Part shown: piece by piece, positions 41,262 through 48,343 of the stretch
Position numbering within the stretch: position 1 is the stretch's first letter
Layout: each line of letters starts with the position of its first letter
Assembly (NCBI GenBank): GCA_946480785.1
Contig: CAMLLD010000051.1
Coordinates: 1 to 48,343, forward strand
Direction: 5' to 3'
From: an uncultured Blastocatellia bacterium
Lineage (GTDB): Bacteria; Acidobacteriota; Blastocatellia; Pyrinomonadales; Pyrinomonadaceae
DNA: 48,343 nt
Made by a program: the position numbers and the translations under genes
Notes under the pieces: model-generated
Database searches by the model: none
What the model was told of the DNA's origin: nothing
The model's input: only the letters and a program-made list of their open reading frames with translations

Positions 41262-42638
41262 ATGAGCACGCAAAGACAGCCGAAAGGGACAGTGCTTGTC
41301 GTTGATGACGACGAGAATGTGCGCAACGGACTCTACTGGGCGCTGACGTCGGACTATCGCGTGTTGCAGGCTTCGTCGCGCGAAGAGGCGTCTGTGCTGA
41401 TCAATGATGAAGACATCGAAGTAGTCGTCAGCGATCTTCATTTGCCGCCACACACGGACGATCTCGTGGAAGGTTTGGCGCTCATCGATCTCGCGCGGGC
41501 GCAGGATCCGCCGCTGCAAGTGGTCGTGATCACCGGCAGCGATTCGAAGCGCGCGGCGCTCGAAGCGGTGAAACGTGGCGCTTACGGATTTTTTGAAAAG
41601 CCGTTGGACTCCGCGGAACTGTTGCACATCGTGAGTCAGGCCGCGCGTTTGCGGCAGTTGGAGATCGAGAACCGCCGGTTGCGTGACGAACTGGCGCGGC
41701 CGCCGGGCTTCGCGCATCTGCTCGGCACGAGCCACGCGCTCGAGCGCATGTTGAAACAGGCGCGCTCGGTGGCCGCGACGAGCGCGACGGTGTTGTTGAC
41801 TGGTGAGAACGGCACGGGCAAAGAGATGCTGGCGCGCGCGATTCATCAGGAGAGCCCGCGTGCGAGTGGGCCATTTGTCGCGGTGAGTTGTGCGGCATTG
41901 CCCGAGACGTTGATCGAGTCAGAGTTGTTTGGACACGAGCGCGGCGCGTTTACTTCCGCGTTGCAATCGCGCAAGGGCCGCTTTGAGCTCGCGAACGGCG
42001 GCACGTTGTTTCTCGACGAGATCGGCGAGTTGACTGCGGCCGTGCAAGTGAAACTGCTGCGCGTGTTGCAGGAGCGACAGTTTGAGCGCGTCGGCGGCAC
42101 GAAGACGTTGGGCGTCGATATTCGTTTGATCGCGGCGAGCAATCGCGACCTCGAAAACGAAGTGAAACTCGGCCGCTTTCGTCAGGATCTGTTTTTCCGT
42201 CTAAACGTTGTGCCGCTGGCTTTGCCGCCATTGCGCGATCGGCCGGAAGACATTCCGCTGCTCGCCGCGCACTTCGCGATGAAGTCCGCGGAGAAGCACG
42301 GTCAGCCGACGCCGGAGTTGCAACCGGAGTTGATCGAAGTGCTGCAGGAGTATGAATGGCCGGGCAACGTGCGCGAACTGGAAAACCTGATCGAGCGGCT
42401 CGTGGTGCTGAGCTCGGGGCCGTCGCTCGGCATTGAATTCGTGCCCGAGAAGATGTTGCGCGCGCTGCCGGGAACGAATGGGACTGACGAATCGACGCTC
42501 GAAGGCGCGGTCGCGTCGTTGAAACGAAAAATGATCGTGAACGCGTTGCAGAGCGAGGGAAATAAAGTGGCGGCAGCGAAGAAGTTGGGCATCAGCCGCT
42601 CCTATCTGCACCGCCTCATCAATGAATTCGACATCTAG
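41262..42638 (+). CDS. PrsR-like sigma-54 response regulator (NtrC family)
   Basis: 458 residues. Receiver domain (1-125) with acidic pocket VVDDDE, phospho-acceptor D58 in VVSDLHLP, and FFEKPLD. AAA+ domain with Walker A GENGTGKE, the sigma-54 contact loop ELFGHERGAFTSAL, Walker B GGTLFLDEIGEL, and the R-finger region RLIAASNRDLE. C-terminal HTH: KVAAAKKLGISRSYLHRLINE. It should activate RpoN promoters in response to the kinase upstream. 127 bp separate the two; no other TCS gene is near. No PEP-CTERM protein is in the window. Confidence 0.92.
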   Translation: MSTQRQPKGTVLVVDDDENVRNGLYWALTSDYRVLQASSREEASVLINDEDIEVVVSDLHLPPHTDDLVEGLALIDLARAQDPPLQVVVITGSDSKRAALEAVKRGAYGFFEKPLDSAELLHIVSQAARLRQLEIENRRLRDELARPPGFAHLLGTSHALERMLKQARSVAATSATVLLTGENGTGKEMLARAIHQESPRASGPFVAVSCAALPETLIESELFGHERGAFTSALQSRKGRFELANGGTLFLDEIGELTAAVQVKLLRVLQERQFERVGGTKTLGVDIRLIAASNRDLENEVKLGRFRQDLFFRLNVVPLALPPLRDRPEDIPLLAAHFAMKSAEKHGQPTPELQPELIEVLQEYEWPGNVRELENLIERLVVLSSGPSLGIEFVPEKMLRALPGTNGTDESTLEGAVASLKRKMIVNALQSEGNKVAAAKKLGISRSYLHRLINEFDI

Positions 42639-42642
42639 TCTG

Positions 42643-42648
42643 TATAAT
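42643..42648 (+). promoter_or_regulatory. -10 element of a possibly leaderless ferredoxin-MBL transcript
   Basis: TGTATAAT gives a consensus -10 at 42643-42648 only nine bases ahead of the ATG at 42658. A start at about 42655 would make a nearly leaderless mRNA; no Shine-Dalgarno is present. No strong -35. Confidence 0.4.
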
Positions 42649-42657
42649 CTATGCCCA

Positions 42658-43533
42658 ATGGCCAGTCTGCAACAGCGCTTACCGGAGAACGTGCCCGGGG
42701 ATTTTTTCGTCGACTCCACCTGCATCGACTGCGATACGTGTAGCCAACTCGCGCCCGCGATCTTTCGCGACCACGGCGACCAGTGCAGCGTTCATCACCA
42801 GCCCGAGAATGAAACCGAAACAAAGCGCGCGATGATGGCGCTCGTGTCGTGTCCGACCGGATCGATCGGCTCGCTTGAGCGGCACGACGCGCATCTCGGC
42901 ATCGACGCGTTTCCGTTGCAGCTCGATGAGAACGTTTACTTTTGTGGTTTCACTTCGGAGTCGAGCTTCGGCGCGTGGAGCTATTTGATTGTGCGTCCGG
43001 AGAGTGAAGGCGGCAACGTGCTCGTCGATTCGCCGCGGTTCGCAACGCAACTGCGCAAACGGATCGAAGCGCTCGGCGGTGTCAGTACGATGTTGCTGAC
43101 GCACAAAGACGACGTCGCCGATCACAAACTGTTCCAGCAGCGATTCGATTGCCGGCGCGTGATGCACGCGGACGACGGCGCGGAACGTCTCGGCGCTGAA
43201 GTGATCGTTCGCGGTTACGAACCGTTTCAGTTGGACCCTGAGCTATTGATCATTCCGACGCCGGGCCACACGCGCGGCCACGTCGTTTATCTTTACCGCA
43301 ACAAATTTCTCTTCACTGGCGATCACCTCGCCTGGTCACCAAACCGGCAAACCCTGACTGCGTTTCGCAGTGTGGCGTGGTATTCGTGGCCCGAGCAGAT
43401 TCGCTCGATGGAGAAGCTTTTGGATTACGAGTTTGAGTGGGTGTTGCCCGGTCATGGAGACATGCATCACGCCGATGCTCGCACGATGCACCGCGAGCTG
43501 GAGCGCTGCGTGGCGTGGATGAAAACGAAGTAG
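42658..43533 (+). CDS. Ferredoxin-like domain fused to a metallo-beta-lactamase fold hydrolase
   Basis: 291 residues from the ATG at 42658. Residues 10-72 are a single-cluster ferredoxin domain: C22-x2-C25-x2-C28 in TCIDCDTCSQLAP and C65 in VSCPTGSI. Residues about 85-290 are an MBL domain: LLTHKDDVADHKLF (metal His and Asp), PTPGHTRGHVVYL, LFTGDHLAW and WVLPGHGDMHH. MBL hydrolases of this kind act on thioesters or act as oxidoreductase partners; the ferredoxin suggests a redox role. No ribosome site; see the -10 just upstream. Confidence 0.9.
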   Translation: MASLQQRLPENVPGDFFVDSTCIDCDTCSQLAPAIFRDHGDQCSVHHQPENETETKRAMMALVSCPTGSIGSLERHDAHLGIDAFPLQLDENVYFCGFTSESSFGAWSYLIVRPESEGGNVLVDSPRFATQLRKRIEALGGVSTMLLTHKDDVADHKLFQQRFDCRRVMHADDGAERLGAEVIVRGYEPFQLDPELLIIPTPGHTRGHVVYLYRNKFLFTGDHLAWSPNRQTLTAFRSVAWYSWPEQIRSMEKLLDYEFEWVLPGHGDMHHADARTMHRELERCVAWMKTK

Positions 43534-43562
43534 TTCCAGTTTCCCCGAAAGGTGCAAAATTG

Positions 43563-44072
43563 ATGACGAAAAACCAGAAAATCGCCCTCGGTTGTGGTGG
43601 TGCGGGATGTTTGGGATTGATCGTGGTGGCAATCGCGGGCGCCGCAGTTTATTTCCTCGTTTATAGCCGGCCGCCGGTGCGTAGCGTAAACCGAAATTAC
43701 AACGTCAACTTCAACCTGAACGACAATTCTTCAAACGCAAACGACTCTTCGAATTCAAACGACAGTACTCCGAATGTAAACGCCAGCTCGAATACGTCGT
43801 CTAACTCCAACTCATCATCATCAGCGTCTTCGTTATCTGACGACGACAAGCACAAGCTCTTCCAGGCCGCCAGCATGACGGGCGACGGCGAACTCGTCCG
43901 TCGCGTGCTCGTGAAGATCGGATTGATGAACGAAGACTTCACTCCCGGTGACAACTATTCGCGCTTCATGGGCGAGCACATCACCTGGGGCGCGCACAAT
44001 TACGAGTTCATTCAAACAATCAACACGCCCGAAAAAGCGCGGGCCTACGTCAACGCACATTTTCCCGAGTAA
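43563..44072 (+). CDS. Asn/Ser-rich single-pass membrane protein, unknown function
   Basis: 169 residues from the ATG at 43563, following AAAGGTG. Membrane helix at residues about 13-35 (GCLGLIVVAIAGAAVYFLVY), then a roughly 55-residue linker of alternating Asn/Ser, then a small globular C-terminal domain (DDDKHKLFQAASMTGD to NTPEKARAYVNAHF). The linker style recalls the Asn-Ala tails of the BON lipoprotein at 19444. Three bases separate it from lepA. Function unknown. Confidence 0.8.
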   Translation: MTKNQKIALGCGGAGCLGLIVVAIAGAAVYFLVYSRPPVRSVNRNYNVNFNLNDNSSNANDSSNSNDSTPNVNASSNTSSNSNSSSSASSLSDDDKHKLFQAASMTGDGELVRRVLVKIGLMNEDFTPGDNYSRFMGEHITWGAHNYEFIQTINTPEKARAYVNAHFPE

Positions 44073-44075
44073 CAA

Positions 44076-45875
44076 ATGGAACCGTCTCGCATTCGTAACT
44101 TCTCCATCATCGCGCACATCGACCACGGCAAGTCGACGCTCGCCGATCGACTGCTTGAGCTCACCGGCGCGCTTTCCGAACGCGAGATGGAAAACCAGGT
44201 GCTCGACAACATGGACCTCGAACGTGAACGCGGCATCACGATCAAGGCCCATGCGGTCAGGCTCGATTACAAAGCGCAGGACGGCCAGAAGTACGTTTTG
44301 AATTTGATCGACACGCCGGGCCACGTCGACTTCTCTTACGAAGTGTCGCGCTCGCTTTCGGCGTGTGAAGGCGCGCTCCTGATCGTCGATGCATCGCAAG
44401 GCGTCGAAGCGCAAACGCTCGCGAACACGTACCTCGCGATCGAAAACAATCTCGAGCTGATTCCGGTTATCAACAAGATCGATCTGCCGGGCGCGGAACC
44501 GGAGAAAGCCATCGAACAGATCGAACACTTCATCGGTCTCGAAACACACAACGCGATTCTCACGAGCGCGAAAACCGGACAAGGCGTGGCCGACGTGCTC
44601 GAAGCGATCGTGCGCGACATTCCACCGCCGAAAGGCGATACGAACGCGCCTTTGAAAGCGTTGATCTTCGATTCGTGGTACGACTCATATCGCGGCGTGA
44701 TCGTTTTGTTCCGCGTGATCGACGGCACGATTCGCCCGGGAATGAAGATTCGTTTTTTCAACGCGAACCGCGATTACCAGGTGGAAACACTCGGCGTGAA
44801 TCGTCCGACACCAACACCAATAGATCAGCTCAGCGTCGGTGAGGTCGGGTTCCTGACGGCGTCGATCAAAGCCGTGGCCGACGTGCAGATCGGCGACACC
44901 GTCACGGAAGCAGCGCGGCCGACCCACGAACCGTTTCCGGGTTTTCAGGAGATCAAGCCGATGGTGTTTGCTGGTTTGTATCCGGTGGACACGGCGCAAT
45001 ACGAGGAGCTGCGCGACGCGCTCGACAAGCTGCGTTTGAACGACGCGTCGTTCTTTTACGAGCCGGAATCGTCGGCAGCGCTGGGGTTTGGTTTTCGTTG
45101 TGGCTTTCTCGGCTTGCTGCACATGGAGATCGTGCAGGAGCGTTTGGAGCGCGAGTTTAATCTCGATCTGATCACGACCGCGCCGGGTGTGCGTTACGTC
45201 GTGACGACGACGGACGGGCAAGTGACGGAGATCGATTCGCCCGCGAAGATGCCCGATCCCGGTCGCATCGCGAAGATTGAAGAGCCGGTGATTCGTGCGG
45301 TGATCCTGACGCCCGACGAACATCTCGGTGGGATACTGCCGTTGCTCGAAGAGAAGCGCGGGATTCAAAAAGGTTTCGAGTACATCGCGGCGAACCGCGT
45401 GATGTTGACGTATGAATTACCGCTGAACGAGATCGTGCTCGACTTTTACGATCGGCTGAAATCGGTGTCGCGTGGTTATGCGTCGCTTGATTACAACCTC
45501 GCGGGTTATTGGGAGAGCGACCTCGTGAAGCTCGATGTTTTGGTTGCGGGCGAGCCGGTTGATGCGTTGTCGTTAATACTTCATCGGAGCACGGCGCAGC
45601 CGAAAGGCCGCGCGCTGGCGGAGAAGATGAAGCAGTTGATCCCTCGGCAACTGTTTGAAGTGCCGATTCAGGCGGCGATTGGGAACAAAGTCATCGCGCG
45701 CGAAACGGTGAAAGCGCTCGGCAAGAACGTGATCGCGAAGTGTTACGGCGGCGACATCACGCGCAAACGAAAGTTGCTGGAGAAGCAGAAGGAAGGCAAG
45801 AAGCGGATGAAGAAAGTCGGGCGCGTGGAGATCCCGCAGGAAGCGTTCCTGGCTGTTTTGAAGGTTAATGAGTGA
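44076..45875 (+). CDS. lepA: Elongation factor 4 (LepA)
   Basis: 599 residues, standard for the family. GTPase motifs: G1 [10 protein letters not shown]2 RGITIKAH, G3 DTPGHVDF, G4 NKIDLP. EF-G-like domains follow, then the LepA-specific C-terminal domain with [19 protein letters not shown] (the typical basic patch, quoted in part). LepA binds the ribosome and back-translocates or aids initiation. Three bases after the small membrane protein gene and overlapping the nucleotidyltransferase gene by eight bases, so the three are probably one transcript. Confidence 0.98.
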   Translation: MEPSRIRNFSIIAHIDHGKSTLADRLLELTGALSEREMENQVLDNMDLERERGITIKAHAVRLDYKAQDGQKYVLNLIDTPGHVDFSYEVSRSLSACEGALLIVDASQGVEAQTLANTYLAIENNLELIPVINKIDLPGAEPEKAIEQIEHFIGLETHNAILTSAKTGQGVADVLEAIVRDIPPPKGDTNAPLKALIFDSWYDSYRGVIVLFRVIDGTIRPGMKIRFFNANRDYQVETLGVNRPTPTPIDQLSVGEVGFLTASIKAVADVQIGDTVTEAARPTHEPFPGFQEIKPMVFAGLYPVDTAQYEELRDALDKLRLNDASFFYEPESSAALGFGFRCGFLGLLHMEIVQERLEREFNLDLITTAPGVRYVVTTTDGQVTEIDSPAKMPDPGRIAKIEEPVIRAVILTPDEHLGGILPLLEEKRGIQKGFEYIAANRVMLTYELPLNEIVLDFYDRLKSVSRGYASLDYNLAGYWESDLVKLDVLVAGEPVDALSLILHRSTAQPKGRALAEKMKQLIPRQLFEVPIQAAIGNKVIARETVKALGKNVIAKCYGGDITRKRKLLEKQKEGKKRMKKVGRVEIPQEAFLAVLKVNE

Positions 45876-47010
45876 CCGTCCCGAGAACGAGTTGCTGTTG
45901 TGTTGTGCGCGAACGAACGTATCGCCGCAGCTTACATCGCGACTCCGGCATCTAGCGACACAAAATCTCGACTGGGATTACTTATTCAACCTCGCACGCC
46001 GTCATGCGCTGATCCCACTGCTTTATTCAAACCTCTCCCGCGAGAACACCAATTCAATCCCCCCTGCCTTCCTCGCAAAACTCAAAACCCAATATCAAGA
46101 GAACTACGCGCGCAACATCATCCTCACCGACGAGCTCTGCCGCCTAATCGACATCTTTCACAACGCAGGCATCGAAGCGATCCCTTACAAAGGCCCCGCG
46201 CTCGCGCTCTTCGCTTACAACGATCTCGGCCTGCGTCGCTTCGTCGATCTCGACCTGATCGTAAAGAAGTCAGACGTGCCGCGCGCCCGCGATCTGTTGT
46301 TCAAAGAAGACTACACGCTGAGCAAACCACTCACACCAGCACAACAAGACCTGTTGCTGCGCACGCAACACAACCTGCAGTTCTCGCGCAACAATCGCCG
46401 AATCCTGCTCGAATTGCATTGGGAAGTCGCGCCGCATTTATTCGCCTCATCCGTGCAGGAGAACGAGCTATGGCAAAACCTCACGACGATCAAGATCAAC
46501 GATCGCGAAGTGAACGCGCTCACCGCCGAAGATCTCTTGTTCTCACTCTGCGTACACGGCTCACGTCACTTGTGGGAACGCCTCGGCTGGATCTGCGACG
46601 TCGCCGAAATCATTACTCGGCACGAGTTGAACTGGGACGCGTTGCGGCAAAAAGCCACAGCAGCAGACAGCGAGCGAATGCTCCTGCTCGGTCTATATCT
46701 CGCGCATAAACTCCTGCATACGGAATTGCCACCCGAAGTGCATCAACGCTGCACTGACGATCCACATCTCGAACCACTCGCCGCCAACATCAGCGAACAT
46801 CTCTTCAACGGCCCGACGCACGTTCCCGCCACCTCACGCGAAATCTTCAAATACAATCTGCGCGTGCGAAAGAGCCTCGCGGCGCGCGCTCGTTACCTGG
46901 TCCATATACTGCGCCCGACCGACAGCGACCTCAACACGCATCTCATGCCCGCGCGTTTCACCTTCGCTTACTACCTGACCCGCCCTTTTCGCCTCTTTTT
47001 CAAGGCATAA
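45868..47010 (+). CDS. Nucleotidyltransferase family protein (NTP_transf_5)
   Basis: 380 residues. The family core is [17 protein letters not shown] then [23 protein letters not shown], with the metal Asp pair D127 and D129. [20 protein letters not shown] and [20 protein letters not shown] complete the pattern of uncharacterised PF14907 proteins. Such proteins turn up in lasso-peptide and sugar-related clusters; the substrate is unknown. It overlaps lepA by eight bases. The STN-like gene begins 54 bases after its stop. Confidence 0.85.
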   Translation: MSDRPENELLLCCARTNVSPQLTSRLRHLATQNLDWDYLFNLARRHALIPLLYSNLSRENTNSIPPAFLAKLKTQYQENYARNIILTDELCRLIDIFHNAGIEAIPYKGPALALFAYNDLGLRRFVDLDLIVKKSDVPRARDLLFKEDYTLSKPLTPAQQDLLLRTQHNLQFSRNNRRILLELHWEVAPHLFASSVQENELWQNLTTIKINDREVNALTAEDLLFSLCVHGSRHLWERLGWICDVAEIITRHELNWDALRQKATAADSERMLLLGLYLAHKLLHTELPPEVHQRCTDDPHLEPLAANISEHLFNGPTHVPATSREIFKYNLRVRKSLAARARYLVHILRPTDSDLNTHLMPARFTFAYYLTRPFRLFFKA

Positions 47011-47064
47011 ATTGACGGATTTTTTTGCACGTGCTAGTTTGCCCGTGATCGAGGGAGCGTTGCT

Positions 47065-47880
47065 TTGTATCTCCGAATCAATCCTGCCCAACTAAAAATA
47101 TCCACGCTGTTGCTGCTGCTCGTTGCGTTTGTCGCAACTGCCGCGGCGCAACAAGCACCCGACAAAAAGCCGGAGAAGAAACCGAGTTTTGTTTGGACCA
47201 TCAAGACACGACCCATTCTCAATCTGTCGCTGAAAGCCGAGAAGGCGAACATGGCGGATGTGGCCCACGCGTTGTCGGAGCGGTTGAAGATTCCGGTGTT
47301 TCTTGGTCCGGAGAGACAGAAGGAATTGCTCTCGATCGAGTTCAGCGAGTTGACGCTCGAGCCCGCGTTGCAACTGATGTCGCCGACGGTTTACGTCGAT
47401 TACGAACTCGACACCGGCTCGTCGAATCCACCCAAAGCTCTCGGTATTTACTTTTTCGATCAGAACCAGGGTGAGCCGCCCGCGAGCGCTGTTGTGAGTG
47501 GTTCGAATCAGACGTTGCTGGTCGAAGGCAACACGGAAGACGGGGTCGAACCGGAAACTGACGAAGCGAAGAAGAAACAAGAAGAACAACCGCTGCGGGT
47601 GCATTATGAAAACAACACGCTGACGGTCAAGGCGAAGAAGCAACCGTTGCCCGTAATCCTGTTAAAGATCGGAGAAGAGCTCGGCATTCCGGTCGACATT
47701 CAGAACGAGCGTCTCGATCCCGTCGACGCTGATATCACAAAACTTCCCATCGAAGATGTTGTGCGCCAGCTCTCTCCCAACATCAAGCTTTTCTATCGAG
47801 CTGACCTCACGCGTGCTGAAAAACGAGCCCTGCGGCTGGTCCTTGCCGAACCGGCAAAGAACGCGCAACAGGGTCCGTGA
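47065..47880 (+). CDS. Exported protein with two STN/secretin N-terminal-like domains
   Basis: 271 residues with signal peptide (STLLLLLVAFVATAAAQQ). Two repeats of the same STN-like pattern: LNLSLKAEKANMADVAHALSERL... (about 52-110) and LTVKAKKQPLPVILLKIGEELG... (about 185-240), each with a beta-helix-beta order. STN domains occur at the start of TonB receptors and secretins; here no barrel follows, so it may be a periplasmic adaptor. Start TTG after GAGGGAG; a later start is possible but the signal peptide needs this one or one very near. Confidence 0.7.
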   Translation: MYLRINPAQLKISTLLLLLVAFVATAAAQQAPDKKPEKKPSFVWTIKTRPILNLSLKAEKANMADVAHALSERLKIPVFLGPERQKELLSIEFSELTLEPALQLMSPTVYVDYELDTGSSNPPKALGIYFFDQNQGEPPASAVVSGSNQTLLVEGNTEDGVEPETDEAKKKQEEQPLRVHYENNTLTVKAKKQPLPVILLKIGEELGIPVDIQNERLDPVDADITKLPIEDVVRQLSPNIKLFYRADLTRAEKRALRLVLAEPAKNAQQGP

Positions 47881-47928
47881 AGTAGTTTGTTTGTACGCGT
47901 GCCCACGACACGTGGTCCGAAAATTTGG

Positions 47929-47957
47929 TTGCCACGGGTCGATCAAGCACATATATT
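47929..47957 (+). promoter_or_regulatory. Sigma-70 promoter of the small peptide gene
   Basis: -35 TTGCCA (47929-47934) and -10 TATATT (47952-47957) are separated by 17 bases. Transcription would start near 47964, ahead of the AGGAGG at 47975-47980. Confidence 0.65.
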
Positions 47958-47988
47958 TACTGACGACTGACGCGAGGAGGCGGCTAAC

Positions 47989-48165
47989 TTGGTAAAGCAA
48001 AGCGAAACGATTAATGAAGAACGAGCCGGGGTGCAGACCGGGAACACTGGCGGCGAGATCAAGGAAGGCAAGAAGGCGTTTGTTGAGCCGGCGATTTCGG
48101 TTCCGGTAGATGTTCTCGAAGCAACCACGTTCTTTCAGGCAGCAACGAGCGGCGTAACCAATTAA
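47989..48165 (+). CDS. Small peptide, candidate RiPP/lasso-type precursor
   Basis: 58 codons from TTG at 47989, with AGGAGG eight bases upstream and a good promoter before that; too short for standard ORF calling. The peptide has a charged N-terminal half and then KKAFVEPAISVPVDVLEAT. F31, P34, I36 and T46 sit at exactly the spacing of the lasso leader consensus Y-x2-P-x-L-x9-T, with Phe for Tyr and Ile for Leu and Val at the usual Gly. The residues after T47 (FFQAATSGVTN) would be the core; they lack the Asp/Glu needed for a lasso ring, so the product class is open. Neighbours: NTP_transf_5, an STN-like protein and an unfinished downstream gene. Confidence 0.6.
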   Translation: MVKQSETINEERAGVQTGNTGGEIKEGKKAFVEPAISVPVDVLEATTFFQAATSGVTN

Positions 48166-48184
48166 CAATTAAATTCCGGGTTTC

Positions 48185-48343
48185 ATGAAAGGCATTGAAG
48201 TCCTTGACCGACCGGTCTCGCAAAGTTTTTATGCGGTCGCCGGTCGGTTGCTATTTGTGCAGTGCTTTGAGCGAGATTTAGCCGCACGGATCGAACGACT
48301 CTTCGGCGGGTGGCAACTTACGCCAGTTGCTTCTTCTGGTCTG
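48185..48343 (+). CDS. Unknown protein (cut by window end)
   Basis: An ATG at 48185 opens a frame to the window end (53 codons), reading MKGIEVLDRPVSQSFYAVAG then RLLFVQCFERDLAARIERLF. This beginning resembles the N-terminal part of HPr-kinase-like proteins that accompany RiPP clusters, but too little is visible for an assignment. It follows the small peptide gene by 19 bases on the same strand. No strong ribosome site. Confidence 0.5.
   Translation, partial: MKGIEVLDRPVSQSFYAVAGRLLFVQCFERDLAARIERLFGGWQLTPVASSGL

Noticed and set aside
47662..48168. 168-residue minus-strand open frame at the right end
   Set aside because: Lies opposite the STN-like gene and the small peptide; the plus strand has promoter, ribosome site and signal peptide, the minus strand has none.
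1..48343. CRISPR array, rRNA genes, insertion sequence or prophage structural genes
   Set aside because: No regularly spaced direct repeats of CRISPR type, no rRNA sequence and no transposase, capsid or integrase frame were found.

Overview
The window looks like a chromosomal segment from an environmental Gram-negative-type bacterium. It fits Acidobacteriota, possibly the Blastocatellia/Pyrinomonadaceae side. The reasons are the mix of VWFA-related secreted proteins, a tricorn-type S41 peptidase in an operon with imidazolonepropionase-like amidohydrolases, Asn-rich secreted/lipoprotein linkers, AddAB-type repair genes and GC-rich codon use. This placement is inferred from gene content; no rRNA or other phylogenetic marker was analysed.

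Layout. 1-4041: a truncated secreted-protein gene, then a GH16 glucanase, a SIMPL-domain protein, and a pair of leaderless cell-wall-active-looking proteins (lysozyme-like; SH3 + cysteine peptidase). 4158-8989: a visibly more AT-rich genomic island bounded by a 42-bp direct repeat of the 3' half of tRNA-Arg(ACG). It carries a DNA methyltransferase, a GHKL-ATPase/PD-(D/E)XK nuclease fusion (together a MORC/MutL-like restriction-modification system) and a broken class III cyclase-like gene. No integrase is visible. At its right end lies a decayed copy of the 3' end of the cysteine-peptidase gene plus its terminator, followed by the intact tRNA-Arg. 9126-11428: a VWA protein, a small zinc-ribbon membrane protein and a Uma2-family protein.

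11437-19311: a minus-strand operon of three amidohydrolase paralogues (only the middle one keeps its metal ligands) and a tricorn-like peptidase. 19444-25525: BON lipoprotein, YggX-like protein, PrxQ-type peroxiredoxin, kynureninase-like enzyme, SDR, APC permease and a dienelactone hydrolase fusion, many joined by ATGA-type overlaps. 25542-35950: a DNA repair block (AddA, AddB, RmuC, an OB-fold/DEDDy exonuclease) plus a DUF962 protein. 36094-37164: an aldo/keto reductase. Two REPIN-like palindromes sit in this half.

37223-48343 (plus strand): PLP decarboxylase, CysQ-like phosphatase, a PrsK/PrsR-like two-component pair, a ferredoxin-MBL protein, an Asn/Ser-rich membrane protein, lepA, an NTP_transf_5 nucleotidyltransferase and a secreted STN-like protein. 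Last comes a 58-residue TTG-start peptide behind a good promoter and Shine-Dalgarno. Its spacing of conserved residues matches lasso/RiPP leaders, and it is followed by a gene cut by the window end.

The most interesting items are the tRNA-Arg island with its R-M-like pair, broken cyclase gene and fossil flank, and the candidate RiPP precursor at the right edge.
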